From VXOI01 sp965222025 (lineage in GTDB: Bacteria > Chloroflexota > Dehalococcoidia > Lucifugimonadales > UBA3495), in assembly GCA_965222025.1 (NCBI GenBank), contig CBDCTI010000010.1, positions 124,001-188,000 on the forward strand: 64,000 nt of DNA. The letters run 5' to 3'. Below the pieces are notes generated by a model that was not told the DNA's origin, did no database searches, and was given only the letters and a program-made list of their open reading frames with translations. The position numbers and the translations under genes were made by a program. This document shows positions 1 to 8,169 of the stretch, piece by piece. Position 1 is the stretch's first letter, and every line of letters starts with the position of its first letter.

Positions 1-1
1 G

Positions 2-466
2 GCGGCTAGCTCCGCGGGTAAGACTGTGATCCTGGACCCGGGCCCTATCAGGAGGGTTCCCGACGAGTTGCTGGAGCTAAGCAGCGTCATTACTCCAAAC
101 GAAACCGAGGCGGAAGCTCTCGTGGGCTTTGCCGTCGACGGTCCGGACGCGGCATCCAGGGCGGCTGAAGCCCTGCTGGCGCGAGGCGTGGGAGCAGCCA
201 TTGTGAAGCTTGGCTCGCAGGGGGCATACTTCGCTTCGCGAGATTTGGCGGGATTCCAACCGGCTTTCCCCATTACCGCGATGGACACTGTTGCCGCAGG
301 GGACGCCTTCAATGGCGCACTGGCCGTCTGCCTTGCCGAAGGGATGGCGCTGCCGGATGCCGTTCGCGTTGCCTGCGCCGCCGGGGCGCTGGCGGTCACG
401 ACCACCGGCGCGCAGGACTCGATGCCAACCCGGGCAGCGGTGGAGGCCCTGCTCAAAGACACCTAG
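2..466 (+). CDS. PfkB/ribokinase-family sugar kinase, C-terminal part
   Basis: The frame is open to the left edge, so the N-terminus lies outside the window; about 154 residues are visible. They match the C-terminal half of ribokinase-like (PfkB) kinases, which phosphorylate sugars or nucleosides with ATP in the cytoplasm. Visible signatures are the 'TPNETEAEALVG' segment before the nucleotide site and the PfkB signature 'DTVAAGDAFNGAL', whose Asp is the catalytic base and whose AAGD forms the anion hole. Ribokinase itself is plausible because of the TPNE(T)E segment, but the sugar-binding N-terminus is missing, so the substrate cannot be named. It converges with the membrane-protein gene on the other strand 10 bases downstream. 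Confidence 0.85.
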   Translation, partial: AASSAGKTVILDPGPIRRVPDELLELSSVITPNETEAEALVGFAVDGPDAASRAAEALLARGVGAAIVKLGSQGAYFASRDLAGFQPAFPITAMDTVAAGDAFNGALAVCLAEGMALPDAVRVACAAGALAVTTTGAQDSMPTRAAVEALLKDT

Positions 467-476
467 CCGGCTGGAC

Positions 477-1064
477 TCAGGTTCGAACCTTCCTGCGCAA
501 ATATGCCGCCAGAGGGATGGCGGCGCTGTCTGCAATCCAGAAGGCCAGCAACAAGCCGAACACCCACCAGTAATGCGGCATCCTGATTTCCAGCACGATT
601 CCCAATGCTCCCAACACGGTGAGGGACCCTGCCGTTGCAGCGGAAGCAAGCGCCAAGACCCTGACCACCTGATCACCCAGCCCAGCCCTAGTTGCCAAGC
701 CGGATAAGACCAGCCCCATCGCCAGCAACGTAGTGAGTGCCGCGGCTTTCCAGTAGGCATCGGAGTCCGGCGTTCCCCAAAATCCCAGCATCAGCAGGAA
801 CAAGGCCCCTGTAGCCAGCGACTGTGTCGCCGCGCGCAACCATAGGCGCGGGCCTCCGGTCGGAATCCCCGTGGCTGCCAGCATGGTGAGGAAGTAGCCA
901 CCCACGAGAAACGCGGTCAGCAACAGCTTGCCCCGCGTCTTGTTATACTCCAGCGTGCCAACCATGAAGGCCACAACGGCCATCACGGCCAGCATCGACA
1001 CAAACAGTCCAACGATATGGACCTGGGGTCGACCGGCCCATTCGAGCAGCTTCATGCCATTCAT
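477..1064 (-). CDS. multi-pass membrane protein, unknown function
   Basis: A 195-residue, strongly hydrophobic protein with about six predicted membrane helices. It has short charged loops and a basic C-terminal tail ending in RRKVRT, suggesting a cytoplasmic C-terminus. I recognise no family motif. The start is uncertain: ATG at 1064 is used, ATG at 1055 is nearly as good, and neither has a strong ribosome binding site. It is divergent from the NUDIX gene, with only 42 bases between the two starts, so their promoters must overlap. The even hydrophobic pattern and GC-rich codon use like the neighbours' support a real gene. Confidence 0.6.
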   Translation of the reverse strand: MNGMKLLEWAGRPQVHIVGLFVSMLAVMAVVAFMVGTLEYNKTRGKLLLTAFLVGGYFLTMLAATGIPTGGPRLWLRAATQSLATGALFLLMLGFWGTPDSDAYWKAAALTTLLAMGLVLSGLATRAGLGDQVVRVLALASAATAGSLTVLGALGIVLEIRMPHYWWVFGLLLAFWIADSAAIPLAAYLRRKVRT

Positions 1065-1106
1065 TATAGGTTCAGGCAACCGACACGGCGGCCTGCCGAT
1101 ACGGTC

Positions 1107-1598
1107 ATGACCTCAACGTCCGACAAGTACTGTGGTTCCTGTGCCACGCCCCTGGAGCAACGGGAGGTCTTCGGTACAGAGCGCCCCGCATGCCCGGCGT
1201 GCGGGCGAGTGGTGTTCTACGATCCCAAGGTCGCCGCAGTGTGCGTGGTCGCCCGGAGCGGCAAGGTGCTGATGATCAAACGTGGCACCGACCTGGGATA
1301 CGGGCTGTGGAGCCTGCCCGGCGGATTCGTCGACCGCGGGGAGGTGGTGGAATCGGCAGCGGCCCGCGAGGCCTGGGAGGAGACCGGGCTGGAGGTGGCC
1401 GTGGACGGGCTGCTGGGTCTTTTCTCCCTGCCGGGCGACCCGGTAATCGTCGCGGCTTTCACTGCACACGAGACCGGAGGCACCCTTGCGCCCGGTCCGG
1501 AGGCACTGGAGACCGGGTTTTTCTCGCCCGATGCCCTGCCGGAACTGGCCTTCAGCAGGGACACCGAGATCTTGGCCAGGTGGCAGGCAGGCAGCTAG
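1107..1598 (+). CDS. zinc-ribbon NUDIX hydrolase
   Basis: A 163-residue protein that should hydrolyse a nucleoside diphosphate linked to another group. The N-terminus carries a four-cysteine zinc ribbon (CGSC near residue 9, CPAC near residue 29), as in NADH pyrophosphatase and related NUDIX proteins. The NUDIX box follows in full: GGFVDRGEVVESAAAREAWE continues into ETGLEV, matching Gx5Ex7REUxEExGU. The longer open frame begins at 1017 but would add about 30 residues unrelated to the family, so ATG 1107, just before the zinc ribbon, is chosen. The SQPWW motif typical of NudC is not evident, so NADH is not assured as substrate. comF follows 42 bases downstream on the same strand. Confidence 0.85.
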   Translation: MTSTSDKYCGSCATPLEQREVFGTERPACPACGRVVFYDPKVAAVCVVARSGKVLMIKRGTDLGYGLWSLPGGFVDRGEVVESAAAREAWEETGLEVAVDGLLGLFSLPGDPVIVAAFTAHETGGTLAPGPEALETGFFSPDALPELAFSRDTEILARWQAGS

Positions 1599-1640
1599 AG
1601 CCCGTCCGCGGCACGGGGTCTCCAGTGAGGTAAACGCTCT

Positions 1641-2327
1641 ATGTTGACGAAGTTGGCCAAATCTGCGCTGGACCTTGTGTTCCCGATTCACTGCACGGGC
1701 TGCGGGCGAGAGGGCGGAATCATCTGTGAGGTTTGCGCCGAAGGGCTGGAGGGCCTGTCGCGTCCCTACTGCGGCATCTGCTCCGCACTGGGTGTTGATG
1801 GCGTTTGCCAATGGTGTCTCGAGTACCCCAGGGGATTCGACGCGCTTCGGTCCCCTTACAAGTTTGAAGGAGCAGTTCGGGATGCGATACACGCCCTGAA
1901 GTACCGTGGCGTCAGAGCTGCTGCAGAAACTCTAGCAGGATTGATGGCCCTATACCTGGAACGCGACCCCGTCTCGGCGGATGTGGTGATTCCGGCTCCT
2001 CTTCACCCTCTTCGACTGCGCAGCCGCGGCTACAACCAGTCGGCCTTGCTGGCCCGCTCGGCGGGGAGGGCAGTGGGCCTGCCGATCAGGGAAAACCTGC
2101 TGGTTCGAGTCAAGGACACCCGTCCGCAGGTGGCAACCCAGACCCGCGAAGAGAGGCGCCTGAACGTGGCTGGCAGCTTTGTCTGCAAGGCTGAGCTGGA
2201 TGGCATGTCAGTGTTGCTTATCGACGATGTTGCCACCACCGGAAGTACTCTGTCAGAGTGTGCCTTCGCGCTGAAGGACGCCGGGGCGTCGAGGGTTAGT
2301 GCCTTGACACTGGCCCGGGACGCGTGA
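1641..2327 (+). CDS. comF: ComF family phosphoribosyltransferase-like protein
   Basis: A 228-residue protein of the ComF/GntX family. These are cytoplasmic proteins with a phosphoribosyltransferase fold, linked to DNA uptake in naturally competent bacteria. The N-terminus has paired zinc-binding cysteines (CTGC, CEVC, CGIC, CQWC within the first 60 residues). The C-terminal half has the PRPP-binding loop VLLIDDVATTGSTL and the preceding conserved segment 'RSRGYNQSALLA'. Length matches the family. No other competence genes are in the window, so a role in transformation is unproven. It probably shares a transcript with the NUDIX gene upstream. Confidence 0.88.
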   Translation: MLTKLAKSALDLVFPIHCTGCGREGGIICEVCAEGLEGLSRPYCGICSALGVDGVCQWCLEYPRGFDALRSPYKFEGAVRDAIHALKYRGVRAAAETLAGLMALYLERDPVSADVVIPAPLHPLRLRSRGYNQSALLARSAGRAVGLPIRENLLVRVKDTRPQVATQTREERRLNVAGSFVCKAELDGMSVLLIDDVATTGSTLSECAFALKDAGASRVSALTLARDA

Positions 2328-2426
2328 GGCCGCTTGATCTCTCATTTATTGGAATTGACAAGGTAGGGCGCGTCTGCTGAAATTGTTCCATCACTGGACA
2401 GAATGACAAATATGGAGGAGAGCGTT

Positions 2427-3410
2427 ATGGCAGAAAAGACTTTGATCTACGTTGGCGCAGAGGCTGACGGTCTGTATCGCAAGGAAGCCGAGGACACTCG
2501 CTGGGAAAAGCTGGCCAAGGGAATGCCACCCTCCCCGCAGGTGCGTGAGATCGTGGTGCATCCCAACGACCCCAAGACCATCTTCGTGGGCACGCAGCGC
2601 GGCATCTACCGCTCCAGGGACGGCGGCGACAGCTTCGAGCGCATGAACATGACCGAGGGCCGCATCGTCTGGTCCATCAAGTTCCATCCCCACGACGCCA
2701 ACATCATGTTCCTGGGCACCGAGGGCTCCGAGGTCTTCAAGAGCACCGACGGTGGAGTGAACTGGGAGTACCAGTCCACCATCGCCAACCCCGACGCGGT
2801 ACAGATGGCTTTCGCCACCCGCATCCTGGGCATCGGCATCGAGAGCGGCGACACCAACCAGATGTACGCGGCGCTGGAAGTTGGCGGCGCGGCCCACAGT
2901 TCCGACGGCGGCAAGACCTGGACCATCGTCAACAGCGTCTTCGAGGGCGACGTTGACCTGCTGGACCTGCACGGCGTAACAGTCGGGGCCAGCGAGCAGG
3001 TGTTCATCTCCAACCGCACCGGCGTGTGGCGCACCCGTGACCGGGGCCAGAACTGGGACGACCTACAGTTCGATAATTTCTCCAACATCCGCTACTCCCG
3101 CGGCGTCGAGGTCGCGCCCAACGATCCCAGCACCCTCTACGCCTGCATCGGCCTGAACTTCGGCAGCGAAGAGGGCGGCATACTGCGCTCCACCGACGCC
3201 GGGGACACCTGGAGCCGCTTCGACCAGGGCGTCGAACCCTCCAGCACCACCTTCGGCATCGCCGTCAACGAGCGCGACCCGCAGACAGTGTACTTCTGCA
3301 CCCGCAAGGGCCAGGTTTTCGGCACCCACGACGGCGGCTCCACCTGGCAGGGCCACGACCTCCCGGAGATGGCCGTCAGCGTCAAGGCCATCGCCTGCAC
3401 GTCGGTCTAA
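2427..3410 (+). CDS. BNR/Asp-box repeat beta-propeller protein
   Basis: A 327-residue protein built from six Asp-box (BNR) repeats, for example YRSRDGGDSF, FKSTDGGVNW, HSSDGGKTW, WRTRDRGQNW, LRSTDAGDTW and FGTHDGGSTW. They are spaced by about 45-60 residues, as in sialidase-like or sortilin-like propellers. It has no signal peptide and no sialidase Arg triad that I can identify, so it is probably a cytoplasmic propeller rather than a secreted sialidase. An upstream in-frame ATG at 2403 is open, but the AGGAG-type ribosome binding site at 2414-2420 sits six bases before ATG 2427, which fixes the start. The function of such stand-alone propellers is not known to me. Confidence 0.8.
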   Translation: MAEKTLIYVGAEADGLYRKEAEDTRWEKLAKGMPPSPQVREIVVHPNDPKTIFVGTQRGIYRSRDGGDSFERMNMTEGRIVWSIKFHPHDANIMFLGTEGSEVFKSTDGGVNWEYQSTIANPDAVQMAFATRILGIGIESGDTNQMYAALEVGGAAHSSDGGKTWTIVNSVFEGDVDLLDLHGVTVGASEQVFISNRTGVWRTRDRGQNWDDLQFDNFSNIRYSRGVEVAPNDPSTLYACIGLNFGSEEGGILRSTDAGDTWSRFDQGVEPSSTTFGIAVNERDPQTVYFCTRKGQVFGTHDGGSTWQGHDLPEMAVSVKAIACTSV

Positions 3411-3465
3411 ACGTCGACCGTTTCCCTTCTCGTCCAGGAGGGAGGAAAAGGGTGAGGAGGTACAA

Positions 3466-4647
3466 ATGACCTCCACAGTCCAGCACGACATGGTGGCCGC
3501 AGCAAAATCGCTGCGGCCACAAATAGTTGCGGCGCGGGACGAGATGGACCAGTCTAGGCGGTTACCATCGTCGCTGGTAACGGCGATGGACGATGCCGGG
3601 ATGTTCCGCACGTACATGCCCAGTTCGTTGGGCGGTCATGAAATGGACCCCATCTCCGCCTTCCGCGTGGTAGAGCAACTCTCCATAATCGATGGGTCGG
3701 TAGGATGGTGCTGCTTCATCGCCGGATCAATCGGGCTGTTTTCCGGGTGGTTGGAACCGGCGGTGGCTCGCGAGATGTTCGGGACGCCGCCAACACTGCG
3801 GGGCGCAGGCTCCTTCCGACCGCTGGGTACGGCACGCATCACCGAGGGCGGATACATCGCCACAGGTCAGTGGGACTTCGCCAGTGGCTGCCATCATGCC
3901 AGCTGGCTGTTTCTCAACTGCGTCGTCTCAGACGAGAGCGGCCCCTGCATCAACGTTGGCGGCCCGCTGGACGGTATGCCGCAACTGCGGATGATGTCAG
4001 TCCCAGTCGAGGACGCCAACATAATCCCCAACTGGTCGGTAATCGGGTTGCACGGCACAGGCAGCAACGACGTGGCCGTCAGCGAGCTGTTCGTGCCAGA
4101 GAACCGCACCTTCGCGCTCACCGACCAGCCGGTGGACACGGCGCCGCTGTGCACCTTTCGCTCGGCGTTGGCGACGACCTTCACGCCGCTTGCCGGGAAC
4201 ACCCTCGGCATGGCTCGAGGCGCCATGAACGCCTTCATGGATCTGGCGGGGGCGCGGGCCACCACGATGAACATGTCACTGCTGCGGGACCGCCCTCCGG
4301 TGCAACAGGTGGTGGGACAAGCCGAGGCCATCATCAGCGGGGCAAGAGCCTATGCCCTGGATTCGGCGGGAAGGATGTGGGAGGCCATGCAGTCCGGAAA
4401 AGAGGACCTTGGCGAGGAGGTTCTGCAAACCAGGCTGGCCGTCACCCACGCGGTGCATGAGTCAGTTCGCGCCATCGATCTGCTGTACCATGCCTCAGGA
4501 ACCAATGCCGTGAGGAGCAGCAACCTGCTGGAACGCTACTTCCGAGACGTGAATGCCGCCATGATGCACGCCGGGGGACTGCTGGCAAACTTCGAGCAGG
4601 GCGGGCGCGTCGCCATGGGGCTGCCCGCGGGCGCGCCGGGGTGGTAG
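3466..4647 (+). CDS. acyl-CoA dehydrogenase-like flavoprotein (group D monooxygenase type)
   Basis: A 393-residue protein with the acyl-CoA dehydrogenase fold: an N-terminal helical part (to about residue 110), a middle beta domain ('GQWDFASGCHHASWL' and 'GLHGTGSNDVAVSELFVP') and a C-terminal helical bundle. The middle-domain pattern and the absence of the usual catalytic Glu context resemble flavin-dependent monooxygenases of the HpaB/DszC type, which use reduced flavin and oxygen on aromatic or sulfur compounds. A gaggaggt ribosome binding site lies seven bases before the ATG. The Asp-box gene precedes it by 55 bases. No flavin reductase is adjacent, so the electron donor is unknown, and an ordinary dehydrogenase cannot be excluded. 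Confidence 0.75.
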   Translation: MTSTVQHDMVAAAKSLRPQIVAARDEMDQSRRLPSSLVTAMDDAGMFRTYMPSSLGGHEMDPISAFRVVEQLSIIDGSVGWCCFIAGSIGLFSGWLEPAVAREMFGTPPTLRGAGSFRPLGTARITEGGYIATGQWDFASGCHHASWLFLNCVVSDESGPCINVGGPLDGMPQLRMMSVPVEDANIIPNWSVIGLHGTGSNDVAVSELFVPENRTFALTDQPVDTAPLCTFRSALATTFTPLAGNTLGMARGAMNAFMDLAGARATTMNMSLLRDRPPVQQVVGQAEAIISGARAYALDSAGRMWEAMQSGKEDLGEEVLQTRLAVTHAVHESVRAIDLLYHASGTNAVRSSNLLERYFRDVNAAMMHAGGLLANFEQGGRVAMGLPAGAPGW

Positions 4648-4651
4648 CTAC

Positions 4652-5143
4652 CTAGTATGCAATCAAAATCCCGGTAACTAAACTTAGAACGCAAAATATG
4701 GCTAGAAATACAACTGGTAATGCAAATACTGGTGGCGTTACCCGGAACTTAGATAGTGGATCAGCCGATCTCCATTTTTTCCTTTCCTCGGTGAAAACGG
4801 GAAATGCAAGACCGCTTTCCATTTCTCTGATTGTTTCCAGTCTGACATACAATAGTTTTTCCAGAGATACAAGACTAACAAACCACGCCAAAACTAATGA
4901 CAGTCCTACGGCGATAATACCGATCGGTAGTACGAGAAATAATTTGTCTGTAATGTTTGTGAATTTGTCCGGCCAAGACACTACAGCCAAGGACGAAGCA
5001 GCAATCAAAGCTGAAAACAGTGTCACATAAAGCCGATTGACCTGCTCTTTACGTTGACCGACCCTGTCTGTCAGTTCAGCATAGACCTTGTATTGCTCCA
5101 GGAGTTGACTCGCGTAGTTGGGCCCGTATCGTCCGCGCGCCAT
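4652..5143 (-). CDS. RipA-like small membrane protein
   Basis: A 163-residue protein. A soluble N-terminus reads 'LLEQYKVYAELTDRVGQRKE', followed by two closely spaced membrane helices (about residues 36-55 and 65-88), a soluble loop and a C-terminal helix. The N-terminal segment and layout resemble the RipA family of octameric membrane proteins, often found as lone accessory genes; this is recognition by pattern only. The frame extends upstream to 5338, but ATG 5143 has a GAGGAA site and starts the conserved part. The gene and its upstream region are clearly richer in A+T than the neighbours, and an IS630 element lies just beyond, which suggests transfer. It converges with the flavoprotein gene 4 bases away. 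Confidence 0.6.
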   Translation of the reverse strand: MARGRYGPNYASQLLEQYKVYAELTDRVGQRKEQVNRLYVTLFSALIAASSLAVVSWPDKFTNITDKLFLVLPIGIIAVGLSLVLAWFVSLVSLEKLLYVRLETIREMESGLAFPVFTEERKKWRSADPLSKFRVTPPVFALPVVFLAIFCVLSLVTGILIAY

Positions 5144-5186
5144 GCTATATTCCTCGTCGGCCTCAGAATTTCGAGTCCTGCATTTC

Positions 5187-5207
5187 GAGTCCTGCGCGGC
5201 AGGACTC
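5187..5207. repeat. perfect 9-bp hairpin in a duplicated 14-mer
   Basis: The segment atttcgagtcctgc occurs twice in a row (about 5168-5195). The second copy forms a perfect hairpin: gagtcctgc, a 3-base loop, then gcaggactc. It lies in the A+T-rich stretch between the RipA-like gene and the IS630 element. No T-run follows on either strand, so it is not a convincing terminator. Confidence 0.5.
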
Positions 5208-5487
5208 AGAAACGACATTTGAACTGAACAAGGGCGGCAAAGTGTGTGCAAAGTGAAAATTGCACCTTCTGCATGGGAATCGTGCGATTGCTGTAAGCAG
5301 GCGTCAGGGTGGTTAATACAAAATTGTCGACCAAGCAATTGACTCTGCGCAGGGAATATACTTGGCCAACACCCTTAATATCGAAAATAATACACTAAAC
5401 CAAAGCCAAGGTGAAATACGCAGACGCATAGGGTAAATTTGTGAGGGAACTGGGTTAGCTGGTCTCAGGAGTAACGGGGGGTTGGTG

Positions 5488-5778
5488 ATGGGTGTGAGGG
5501 AGATAGACCGGTCTCTGGAACAATGGCAGATGGGGGTCAAGGATTTGCGCCGGCGGATGATTCTGGCGCCCACACCCAGGGAGCGGGAGCGGTGGTACGC
5601 CATCTGGCTCTTGGCGCAGGGCTGGACAGCAACGGCCACGGCGGAGGCGCTGGAGCGGGACCCCCACACCATAGGACGGTGGGCTTCGGTTTTCGGCGAG
5701 GGAGGGCCAGCGGCCTTGATATTTGAGCAGACCGGTGGTTCCCCCCCGTCCTTGACGAGACGCAGCAGGCGGAGTTGA
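5488..5778 (+). CDS. IS630 transposase, N-terminal frame (orfA)
   Basis: A frame of 96 residues encodes the helix-turn-helix DNA-binding part. It reads 'APTPRERERWYAIWLLAQGW' and then the recognition-helix region 'TAEALERDPHTIGRWASVFG'. Starts at TTG 5482, GTG 5485 and ATG 5488 are all in frame; ATG is given. The protein leaves the family pattern right after the C7 run at 5741-5747 (ending SPPSLTRRSRRS). The other frame continues with the expected sequence from that point, so this frame alone is not a complete transposase. Confidence 0.75.
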   Translation: MGVREIDRSLEQWQMGVKDLRRRMILAPTPRERERWYAIWLLAQGWTATATAEALERDPHTIGRWASVFGEGGPAALIFEQTGGSPPSLTRRSRRS

Positions 5779-6635
5779 AAGGGGCGGTAGGGCAACCGCC
5801 CGCTGAGGCGGGCATCGAACTGGCCAACTGGTATTGGAAAGGAGTCCGGCAGTTTGTCTTGGGACGGTTCGGGGTCAGTTTGAGCCGCAGCAGTTGTCTG
5901 AACTGGCTGCACCGGTTGGGATTTGCCTTCAAGCGGCCCAAGAAGCGTCTGCTCAAGGCGGATGAGGGCAAGCGGGAGGCCTTCGTGGCGGAGTATGCCG
6001 CCCTGAGGGAGGAGGCCCAACGGACCGGAGCCAGGATATTCTTCGCCGATGAGGCCCACTTCCGGGCCGATGCAGAGTTGCGGGGCAAGTGGGTGCTGAG
6101 AGGAGAGGCTGCTCTGGTGGACTCGACCAGTCCGCGGTATGGGGAGAAGGCCAGCTATTATTCGGCGGTGTGCCTGGAGACGGGTGAGGTGGAGTGGATG
6201 GAGTTGCAGGGGAACAGCAACGCCGGGACCTCGGTTGACTTCCTGAAGCAACTGAGGGGAAAACACCCTGAGCCGATGCGGGTCATCTGGGACAACGCCC
6301 CGGCCCACCGTGGGGAGGCGATGCGGGAGTACCTCAGGACGCCTGGGCTGGAGTTGAGGTTGGTGAACCTGCCGGGGTACAGCCCGGACTTCAACGGGGA
6401 TGAGGCGATCTGGGGTTGGGCGAGAGAGGAGGCCACCGGCAATCTGTGCTTGGGAAGCAGGGAGGCGGTGCAGGAAAAGGTCGGCAAATTCCTTGCCGGA
6501 CTGGCCAGCCGCAAAGACGAGGTGAGACGGCGGTGCCGGACAGTCTTGCAGTCACGGGGTGAGGCGCTCCTGCGAGCCTCCCGGACCGATTCTCAGCCTC
6601 CGGCAAATGCACATCCCACCTTGGCTTTGGTTTAG
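5775..6635 (+). CDS. IS630 transposase, catalytic frame (orfB)
   Basis: A frame of 286 residues encodes the DDE catalytic domain that cuts and joins DNA ends. The three acidic residues lie in 'FFADEAHF', 'VIWDNAPAHRG' and 'YSPDFNGDEAIWGW', the usual IS630 contexts. The family-like sequence continues upstream of the nominal TTG start (VLDETQQAEL), back to the C7 run at 5741-5747 where the first frame stops matching. A -1 slip at the C7 run would fuse both parts into one protein of about 380 residues, the usual IS630 size. Without a slip, translation from TTG 5775 would lack the DNA-binding part. Confidence 0.8.
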   Translation: MKGAVGQPPAEAGIELANWYWKGVRQFVLGRFGVSLSRSSCLNWLHRLGFAFKRPKKRLLKADEGKREAFVAEYAALREEAQRTGARIFFADEAHFRADAELRGKWVLRGEAALVDSTSPRYGEKASYYSAVCLETGEVEWMELQGNSNAGTSVDFLKQLRGKHPEPMRVIWDNAPAHRGEAMREYLRTPGLELRLVNLPGYSPDFNGDEAIWGWAREEATGNLCLGSREAVQEKVGKFLAGLASRKDEVRRRCRTVLQSRGEALLRASRTDSQPPANAHPTLALV

Positions 6636-6721
6636 TGTCCACAAAACTACTTATAGAAAACAGGGCTGCTCTTCACCTTTCGGTTCAGAGGACCATTTAT
6701 GCTTACGGGCGAGTAAAGTGA

Positions 6722-6743
6722 AGGTGTGCCAACGGGCACACCT
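6722..6743 (-). terminator. hairpin downstream of the minus-strand gene
   Basis: A perfect 9-bp stem (aggtgtgcc / ggcacacct) with a 4-base loop. On the minus strand it is followed by ttcacttta, a weak T-rich tail. It lies about 60 bases past the stop of the 191-residue gene and could end that transcript. The T-tract is poor. Confidence 0.35.
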
Positions 6744-6804
6744 ATCGAGCTAAGCCTTGTTACGGGGGAAGACGGGTAGGAATGTCCGGCCCTGTTCCAG
6801 TGTT

Positions 6805-7380
6805 CTACGGGCGGACCCAGGTTTCGGACCAGGCGAGGCAGGCGGTGCTGCTCTGCTTTTCGCCGCGCATTTCCAGGGCCACTTCGCCGCCGGCGTCATC
6901 ACCGTTGATGGTTATGCGGCCTGAGCCAGCGGGGATGAAGCAGCTGTAGACACCGTGGGGGCGGCCGGGGGCACTGCCGGCCGGCACTGTCAACATGAAC
7001 GGTTCGAGGAAGTCGTGCCAGGTCAGGGTGATCTGGTCGTCTTCGTTCTCGATGGTCTCGGTCCAGAAGGTGAAGGTGTCGCCTTTCTTGCTGAACTCAG
7101 CGTCGATGACCTGGAGTGACTGGTCGGCGAACTCTGGGAACAGCAGGCTCTCAATCTCTTCCTGCAGCCAGCGAGCGAGGGCAACGTTGTCCGCGTAGAC
7201 GCGGACACCATCTACGAGGTCGCTCTTCAGGAACAGAACGTGCCCGGCGCCGACGGGCGAATAGAGGACCCGCCAGTGGCTGGACCGGGTGGTCTGCTCT
7301 TCGCCCTCCACCAGTCGAATGAATGAGTTCTCACCGGTGAGGCGGATGCTGCTGGGGTCAACGGGATTTGCTGAGGTCAT
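6805..7380 (-). CDS. hypothetical protein
   Basis: A soluble 191-residue acidic protein with no membrane helix or signal peptide. I do not recognise a family. It is rich in Trp and aromatic residues (for example 'FTFWTETIENEDDQITLTWH'), suggesting a beta-rich fold. The start at 7380 is fixed by a GGAGG site six bases upstream; the longer frame to 7482 adds low-complexity residues. It lies 28 bases downstream of the DUF2335-like membrane gene on the same strand and may be cotranscribed. Confidence 0.6.
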   Translation of the reverse strand: MTSANPVDPSSIRLTGENSFIRLVEGEEQTTRSSHWRVLYSPVGAGHVLFLKSDLVDGVRVYADNVALARWLQEEIESLLFPEFADQSLQVIDAEFSKKGDTFTFWTETIENEDDQITLTWHDFLEPFMLTVPAGSAPGRPHGVYSCFIPAGSGRITINGDDAGGEVALEMRGEKQSSTACLAWSETWVRP

Positions 7381-7408
7381 TGGCGGCCTCCTTCGTATGT
7401 CGGTCTTT

Positions 7409-8035
7409 TCATCGGTACTGGGCACCCTTGAAGAAAAACTCGCGGGTGTAGAATTTGCGCCGCACGCGGGCCTTGGATACATAGCCCGAAGCGGCAGCTA
7501 TCAGCGCGAGGAACACCCCTGCCAGTGAAAATCCGGGAACCAGGTTTCCTGAGAAGATCAGGAACATCGCACCACAGGCAAGGAGCATAGTCAGTAGAAA
7601 TCCGACGGCCATGCCCATGTATCCCTGCTTGGCCCGTTCCTTCAGCAGCCGGATTTCATCCTGGCCGTCTCGCTTAAGCTTGTCAGAAGCCCGCTGCATT
7701 ATCCGGTCGCACGCCCCAGGCACTATTGACTCGTAGCACAGAATCACATCCTGCACGGGGAGCGGGCCCAAAACGATGTCAGCGGCTGCGAATGCGCGAC
7801 GATGCTGGATGGGAACCTGCGCGACCTTTCGGGGTTCTTCCTGCTCAAAGGTAGTGATGGAGTCCCGGATATACCAATCGACTATCCGGCCGCTCCAATC
7901 GTCGTTTTCGTTGTCGGCTTGGCTGGCGGAGCGGCGCTTGCGGAGTTCCAAGAGAGCAGCCCAGTCGAACATCCGGACCATGCCCTCCAGGAAGGCAAAG
8001 AAAGGCATGGTGCGATTGCAGTACAGGCCGTACAT
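7409..8035 (-). CDS. DUF2335-like membrane protein
   Basis: A 208-residue protein. The middle part 'GPLPVQDVILCYESIVPGAC' continues into DRIMQRASDKLKRDG, and a pair of C-terminal membrane helices follows (about residues 145-190). This matches the layout of DUF2335 predicted membrane proteins: a P-x-x-x-L-x-x-YE-x-I-x-PG-x-x-x-RI motif, a charged coil, then two helices with a GG-type turn. The N-terminal 100 residues are soluble and unlike the usual short N-terminus. ATG 8035 follows an AGGAA site; a TTG at 8113 would add 26 residues. The biochemical role of the family is unknown. Confidence 0.6.
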   Translation of the reverse strand: MYGLYCNRTMPFFAFLEGMVRMFDWAALLELRKRRSASQADNENDDWSGRIVDWYIRDSITTFEQEEPRKVAQVPIQHRRAFAAADIVLGPLPVQDVILCYESIVPGACDRIMQRASDKLKRDGQDEIRLLKERAKQGYMGMAVGFLLTMLLACGAMFLIFSGNLVPGFSLAGVFLALIAAASGYVSKARVRRKFYTREFFFKGAQYR

Positions 8036-8169
8036 ACGCTGGTTTCCTGGGCCGGTTATCCGTGGTCCAAGTTTGCGCCGCGCATATTGTACCCGCCTTC
8101 CGGCAAAACTCAATGCCGCCCGCGCAAAACACGGACGGCGTTGCGAAAGGATCCAGTTTCCCCGCGAGC

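Larger units (their letters stand above)
5392..6638 (+). mobile_element. IS630-family insertion sequence
   Basis: The element is bounded by a perfect 22-bp inverted repeat: 5392-5413 reads acactaaaccaaagccaagg then tg, and 6617-6638 is its exact reverse complement. Between them lie two overlapping plus-strand frames encoding an IS630-type DDE transposase. The family normally duplicates a TA dinucleotide; TA is present at the left boundary (5391-5392) but I do not see one at the right, so the exact ends or target duplication remain unresolved. The element follows an A+T-rich accessory gene. Confidence 0.85.

Noticed and set aside
5313..6308. A 331-residue minus-strand frame across the IS630 element
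   Set aside because: It opposes a clear transposase with catalytic residues and inverted repeats, and its product has no family features.
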